This document shows, in pieces, positions 60,982 through 64,000 of a stretch of DNA of 64,000 nucleotides (position 1 is its first letter; each line of letters begins with the position of its first letter). This DNA comes from Naumovozyma dairenensis CBS 421 (Eukaryota; Ascomycota; Saccharomycetes; Saccharomycetales; Saccharomycetaceae). The notes below the pieces were generated by a model. The model was not told where the DNA came from. It was given only the letters and a program-made list of their open reading frames with translations, and made no database searches. The translations under genes were made by a program, and so were the position numbers. Location of the stretch: the NCBI RefSeq assembly GCF_000227115.2, contig NC_016484.1:372001-436000 (forward strand), written 5' to 3'.

Positions 60982-62469
60982 ATGTCCTCTCCCTTTAATA
61001 ACAATAACAACAATAACAACAATACGAATAATATTGGTGCAACGAACCCTGCCAACAGCTCTACCCCTACTTCCAGACATGCGTCCATTGTCGAAATGTT
61101 ATCTACTCCACCTCCACTAGGACCAAATGTCGTCGGTATTACTGAAGAGTTCAGCGCGGTTCCCAATAACGATACAGACGGTGGTAATAAAGATCAATCA
61201 GATGGCTCAGGGAACTTCGGACTCTCAGCTGCTCCAATGAAGAAAACTCCCTCACAATGTTTAGAATCGGTCCATATTCAGAAATGGCAACATATTCAAT
61301 TATCACAATTGGTAGAACCCAATAAATTGATTTTTATCCCGGGTTCTCTCTCTGTGGAGGAAGCATTCAATAAGTTAATCAAGAATCATTTGAATTCCAT
61401 CCCTGTGGAGTCAGAACCAGGTGATATGAATTGTTTGACATTTGATTATAATGATTTAAACGCATATCTTTTATTGGTACTAAATAAAATAAATGTTAAT
61501 AATAAAAAAATCACCCAAGATTGTCAAAATGGTAAACCTGTCCCAGTAGGTGAAATTGTGAAATTGACTCCAAAAAACCCCTTTTATAAGCTACCAGAAA
61601 CTGAAAACTTATCCACCGTCATGGGAATATTAGGTTCTGGGGTTCATCGTGTCGCAGTGACTAATGTTGAAATGACAAAAGTAAAAGGTGTCTTATCTCA
61701 AAGCCGTCTAATCAAATACCTTTGGGACAACGCTAGATCGTTCCCAACATTAGAGGCCTTATTTAATTATTCATTGAAAGATTTACAAATAGGTGTATTA
61801 AATACTAACTCCAAACCAACATCGAGACAGTCCCGTGTCATTTCAATCCATGGCGATGAACCATTAATTATGGCACTTTACAAAATGTATATAGAAAGGA
61901 TTTCTTCCATTGCAGTTATTGATAATCAGGGAAATTTAATTGGTAACATCTCAGTGACTGATGTCAAACATGTCACTAGGACTTCCCAGTATCCATTACT
62001 TCATAAAAATTGTCGTCATTTCATTTCAGTCATCTTGAATTCAAGGGGATTAGAGACTGGTAAAGATTCGTTCCCGATATTCCATGTATATCCAACAAGT
62101 TCTTTAGCAAGAACTTTGGCCAAATTAGTAGCAACTAAATCGCATAGATTATGGATTGTTCAACCTCCGGAAGTTAATGTATCCTCCTCATCTTCAGTGA
62201 ATGGAAATGCATCCAATGCAAACAGTCATTCAAGTTCTTCTACCAATGTCAATTATTCACCACTAATGACTTCAGTAGATGATCCATTATCCCCAGCACC
62301 ATCTAAAATTCCATCCCAACCAAATTTATTTGAAAAAGAATATCGTACAGGTAAACTAATTGGCGTTGTTTCATTGACAGATATTATCAGCTTATTTGCC
62401 AGAAAACAAACTGAATATAAACAAGTTGATCCCCAAACAGCTAGAAGACAAAGAGGGAGTGTTGTGTAG
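60982..62469 (+). CDS. SDS24: Sds23/Sds24 CBS-domain protein
   Basis: The 495-residue protein (S. cerevisiae Sds23 and Sds24 both 527) is a tandem CBS-domain protein of the Sds23/Moc1 family, implicated in cell separation and as a PP2A-type phosphatase inhibitor upstream of APC/C. An Asn-rich N-terminus (6-20) and a Ser-rich linker precede CBS segments near 115-180 (LSVEEAFNKLIKNHLNSIPV), 205-250 (MGILGSGVHRVAVTNVEMTK), 285-335 (LIMALYKMYIERISSIAVID, then GNISVTDVK) and 350-475, closed by LIGVVSLTDIISLFARK. A Ser/Asn insertion lies at 396-425. Choosing SDS24 over SDS23 rests on its place beside MET8. Confidence 0.9.
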   Translation: MSSPFNNNNNNNNNTNNIGATNPANSSTPTSRHASIVEMLSTPPPLGPNVVGITEEFSAVPNNDTDGGNKDQSDGSGNFGLSAAPMKKTPSQCLESVHIQKWQHIQLSQLVEPNKLIFIPGSLSVEEAFNKLIKNHLNSIPVESEPGDMNCLTFDYNDLNAYLLLVLNKINVNNKKITQDCQNGKPVPVGEIVKLTPKNPFYKLPETENLSTVMGILGSGVHRVAVTNVEMTKVKGVLSQSRLIKYLWDNARSFPTLEALFNYSLKDLQIGVLNTNSKPTSRQSRVISIHGDEPLIMALYKMYIERISSIAVIDNQGNLIGNISVTDVKHVTRTSQYPLLHKNCRHFISVILNSRGLETGKDSFPIFHVYPTSSLARTLAKLVATKSHRLWIVQPPEVNVSSSSSVNGNASNANSHSSSSTNVNYSPLMTSVDDPLSPAPSKIPSQPNLFEKEYRTGKLIGVVSLTDIISLFARKQTEYKQVDPQTARRQRGSVV

Positions 62470-63392
62470 ATGAGGAAAATCATGGAACAATCCGGCTTTT
62501 TCCTTTTCTTACAAATTTAACATCAATCAATCGATTAAATATAACCAGATGGGGAAAGAGATACATATGTTCACATATTAAGTAAACTTTATCGTTTTAT
62601 ACAAACAGAATATTATAGCACATTTATAGTTTAAGAGATATACCCGTTACCGATGCATCAAGGGGATATATAGTATCCATATGTAGACAATTTGCAAATC
62701 GAGGTAAAAGAATTGAAATGCTCACGCTTGACGGGTTTTAAGTGTGCGTTACCAAGCGTCTTTGTATGTCAATTCAAAAGCAGTACTAAAGACGCATTAA
62801 TTTTACCAAAGGTAAGTTTTTATGACATCTTTTAAAGATTCTCTATGACAGTTGTTCTATGTAGTTTGTAATATACATCCAAACACCACTAACATTAAAG
62901 AGAGAGTGAAGTGCGGAACCGGCTCTTTCGTTCGGAACGATATTCCGCTGGAGAAACCTTGTGAAGGCCGAATGACTAACAATTGAAGCGACTTCCATAA
63001 AATTTGAAAGATTTAACTGATGAACTGCGCAGAGAAATAGATTTCTCGACAGCCGACTACGCAAGACTTAGTGAAGATCTCACTCATCGAGCGGTACCAT
63101 GATATCTTTCTTCTGCATTTTTGAAGCTCATACATATATATACTATATAATTATTTTACGTCTGTTAAAAAATAAATATATAAATTTTCAAAAGTAGTCA
63201 TCTCAGTCATAGTTAGTAGTACTTAGAAGACAAGCTTAGTTATTAGCTCGAGGTAACCGAAAACTTTGGGTTTGTTCATTAAATCAACAATTCTGTAAGT
63301 GAAAACACCTGCTGGAAAATAAAGAAATAGCAAGAAATACCATACTGCTGTGATAGAAAGACAATTCGGAAATATACGTAAAAGGCAGTCCA
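62470..63392. other. SDS24-PYC spacer
   Basis: The 923-bp spacer includes the pyruvate carboxylase promoter. A patch at about 62914-62955 has three CGGAA/TTCCG words (GCGGAACCGG, TTCGGAACGA, ATTCCGCTGG) that could bind a zinc-cluster factor. A 73-codon minus-strand frame (62843-63064) resembles nothing known. HPC2, YBP1 and ATG12, which separate SDS24 from PYC2 in S. cerevisiae, are absent. Confidence 0.45.
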
Positions 63393-64000
63393 ATGGCAAC
63401 TTTTAAAAATTATCTGGGTTGAGGGACAACTTCAGTCTCTTAGGTGAAAAAATAAGATTCTGGTTGCTAACCGTGGTGAAATCCCAATTAGAATTTTCAG
63501 ATCTGCTCATGAATTGTCTATGAGAACTGTAGCCATCTATTCTCACGAAGATCGTTTATCCACTCACAGATTAAAGGCAGATGAATCGTACGTAATCGGT
63601 GAACAAGGTGAATTTACCCCAGTTGGTGCATATCTAGCTATTGACGAAATTATTAATATTGCCAAAAAGCACGGCGTTGATTTCATCCATCCAGGTTATG
63701 GATTCCTTTCTGAAAATTCCGAATTTGCTGAAAAGGTTGCCGCAAATGGTATTACATGGATCGGTCCACCTTCCTCAGTCATCGATTCTGTCGGTGATAA
63801 AGTTTCTGCTAGAAATTTAGCTGAAAGAGCAAATGTTCCAACTGTTCCTGGTACTCCAGGGCCAATCAAAACGTCTAAGGAAGCTGAAGAGTTTGTCGCC
63901 CAATATGGATATCCTGTGATTATTAAAGCTGCATTTGGTGGTGGTGGTAGAGGTATGAGAGTAGTCAGAGAAGGTGATGATATTGCCGATGCTTTCCAAC
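63393..64000 (+). CDS. PYC2: Pyruvate carboxylase, 5' part, with two apparent single-base deletions (runs off right edge)
   Basis: Pyruvate carboxylase is the cytosolic biotin enzyme that makes oxaloacetate. From about 63453 the frame is open and unmistakable: ILVANRGEIPIRIFRSAHEL, then HPGYGFLSENSEFA, NVPTVPGTPGPI and the ATP-grasp loop AAFGGGGRGMRVVREG. The expected N-terminal codons are present from the ATG at 63393 but in shifted frames. An A run at 63405-63409 has five A where six would keep frame, and one at 63447-63452 has six where seven would. Between them LSGLRDNFSLLGEK-like text is readable, so the coding content is otherwise conserved. PYC1 and PYC2 cannot be separated here; PYC2 follows from the chromosome II neighbours. 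Confidence 0.9.

Noticed and set aside
62843..63064. 73-codon minus-strand frame before PYC
   Set aside because: No recognisable domain, and it lies in the probable PYC promoter; treated as chance.

Overview
The window is chromosomal DNA from a budding yeast of the Saccharomyces whole-genome-duplication clade. It has intron-poor, densely packed genes, AT-rich spacers, CTG read as leucine (for example in the conserved LVLL of BMS1), and long Asn/Ser and Gln tracts of the kind common in Naumovozyma and Kazachstania. The genus is an inference from style and gene order; nothing in the window proves it.

Positions 1-46794 follow the S. cerevisiae chromosome XVI left arm from YPL217C to YPL194W almost gene for gene: BMS1, an ITC1/YPL216W-type WAC protein, CBP3, THI6, LEA1, PUS1, NIP7, SRP72, IPL1, RKM1, TYW1, PGC1, HRR25, TPK2, AFT2, YIG1, a YPL199C-type Smr protein, OXR1, APL5 and DDC1. 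The departures are an HSP30 gene between BMS1 and the WAC gene, a GRE2/ARI1-type reductase between LEA1 and PUS1, OXR1 on the opposite strand, and no CSM4 or RPL7B. A recent solo LTR with a perfect target duplication lies between OXR1 and APL5.

After DDC1 the gene order switches to the S. cerevisiae chromosome II neighbourhood YBR212W-YBR218C (an NGR1-type RNA-binding protein, MET8, SDS24, a pyruvate carboxylase), with IZH2 and MIX17 inserted. Between NGR1 and IZH2 lies about 8.8 kb without an intact gene (48366-57140). It holds decayed protein-coding shreds, two Ty1/copia-type retroelement relics joined tail to tail, several relatives of one LTR family, a different LTR nested inside one of them, and a second copy of the recent 367-bp LTR. 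It looks like a retrotransposon graveyard beside an evolutionary breakpoint.

The intact genes are core housekeeping functions: ribosome assembly (BMS1, NIP7), tRNA modification (PUS1, TYW1), splicing (LEA1), protein targeting and trafficking (SRP72, APL5), mitochondrial biogenesis (CBP3, MIX17), kinase signalling (IPL1, HRR25, TPK2), the DNA-damage checkpoint (DDC1), metal and vitamin metabolism (AFT2, THI6, IZH2, MET8) and anaplerosis (PYC). They are not an operon-like system; shared control is visible only in promoter motifs, such as PAC/RRPE elements before BMS1 and NIP7. Two genes look broken in this sequence. The Smr-domain gene has one in-frame TGA, and the pyruvate carboxylase start has two single-base losses in A runs; sequencing error must be excluded for both. 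No CRISPR array, rRNA or convincing tRNA gene was seen.
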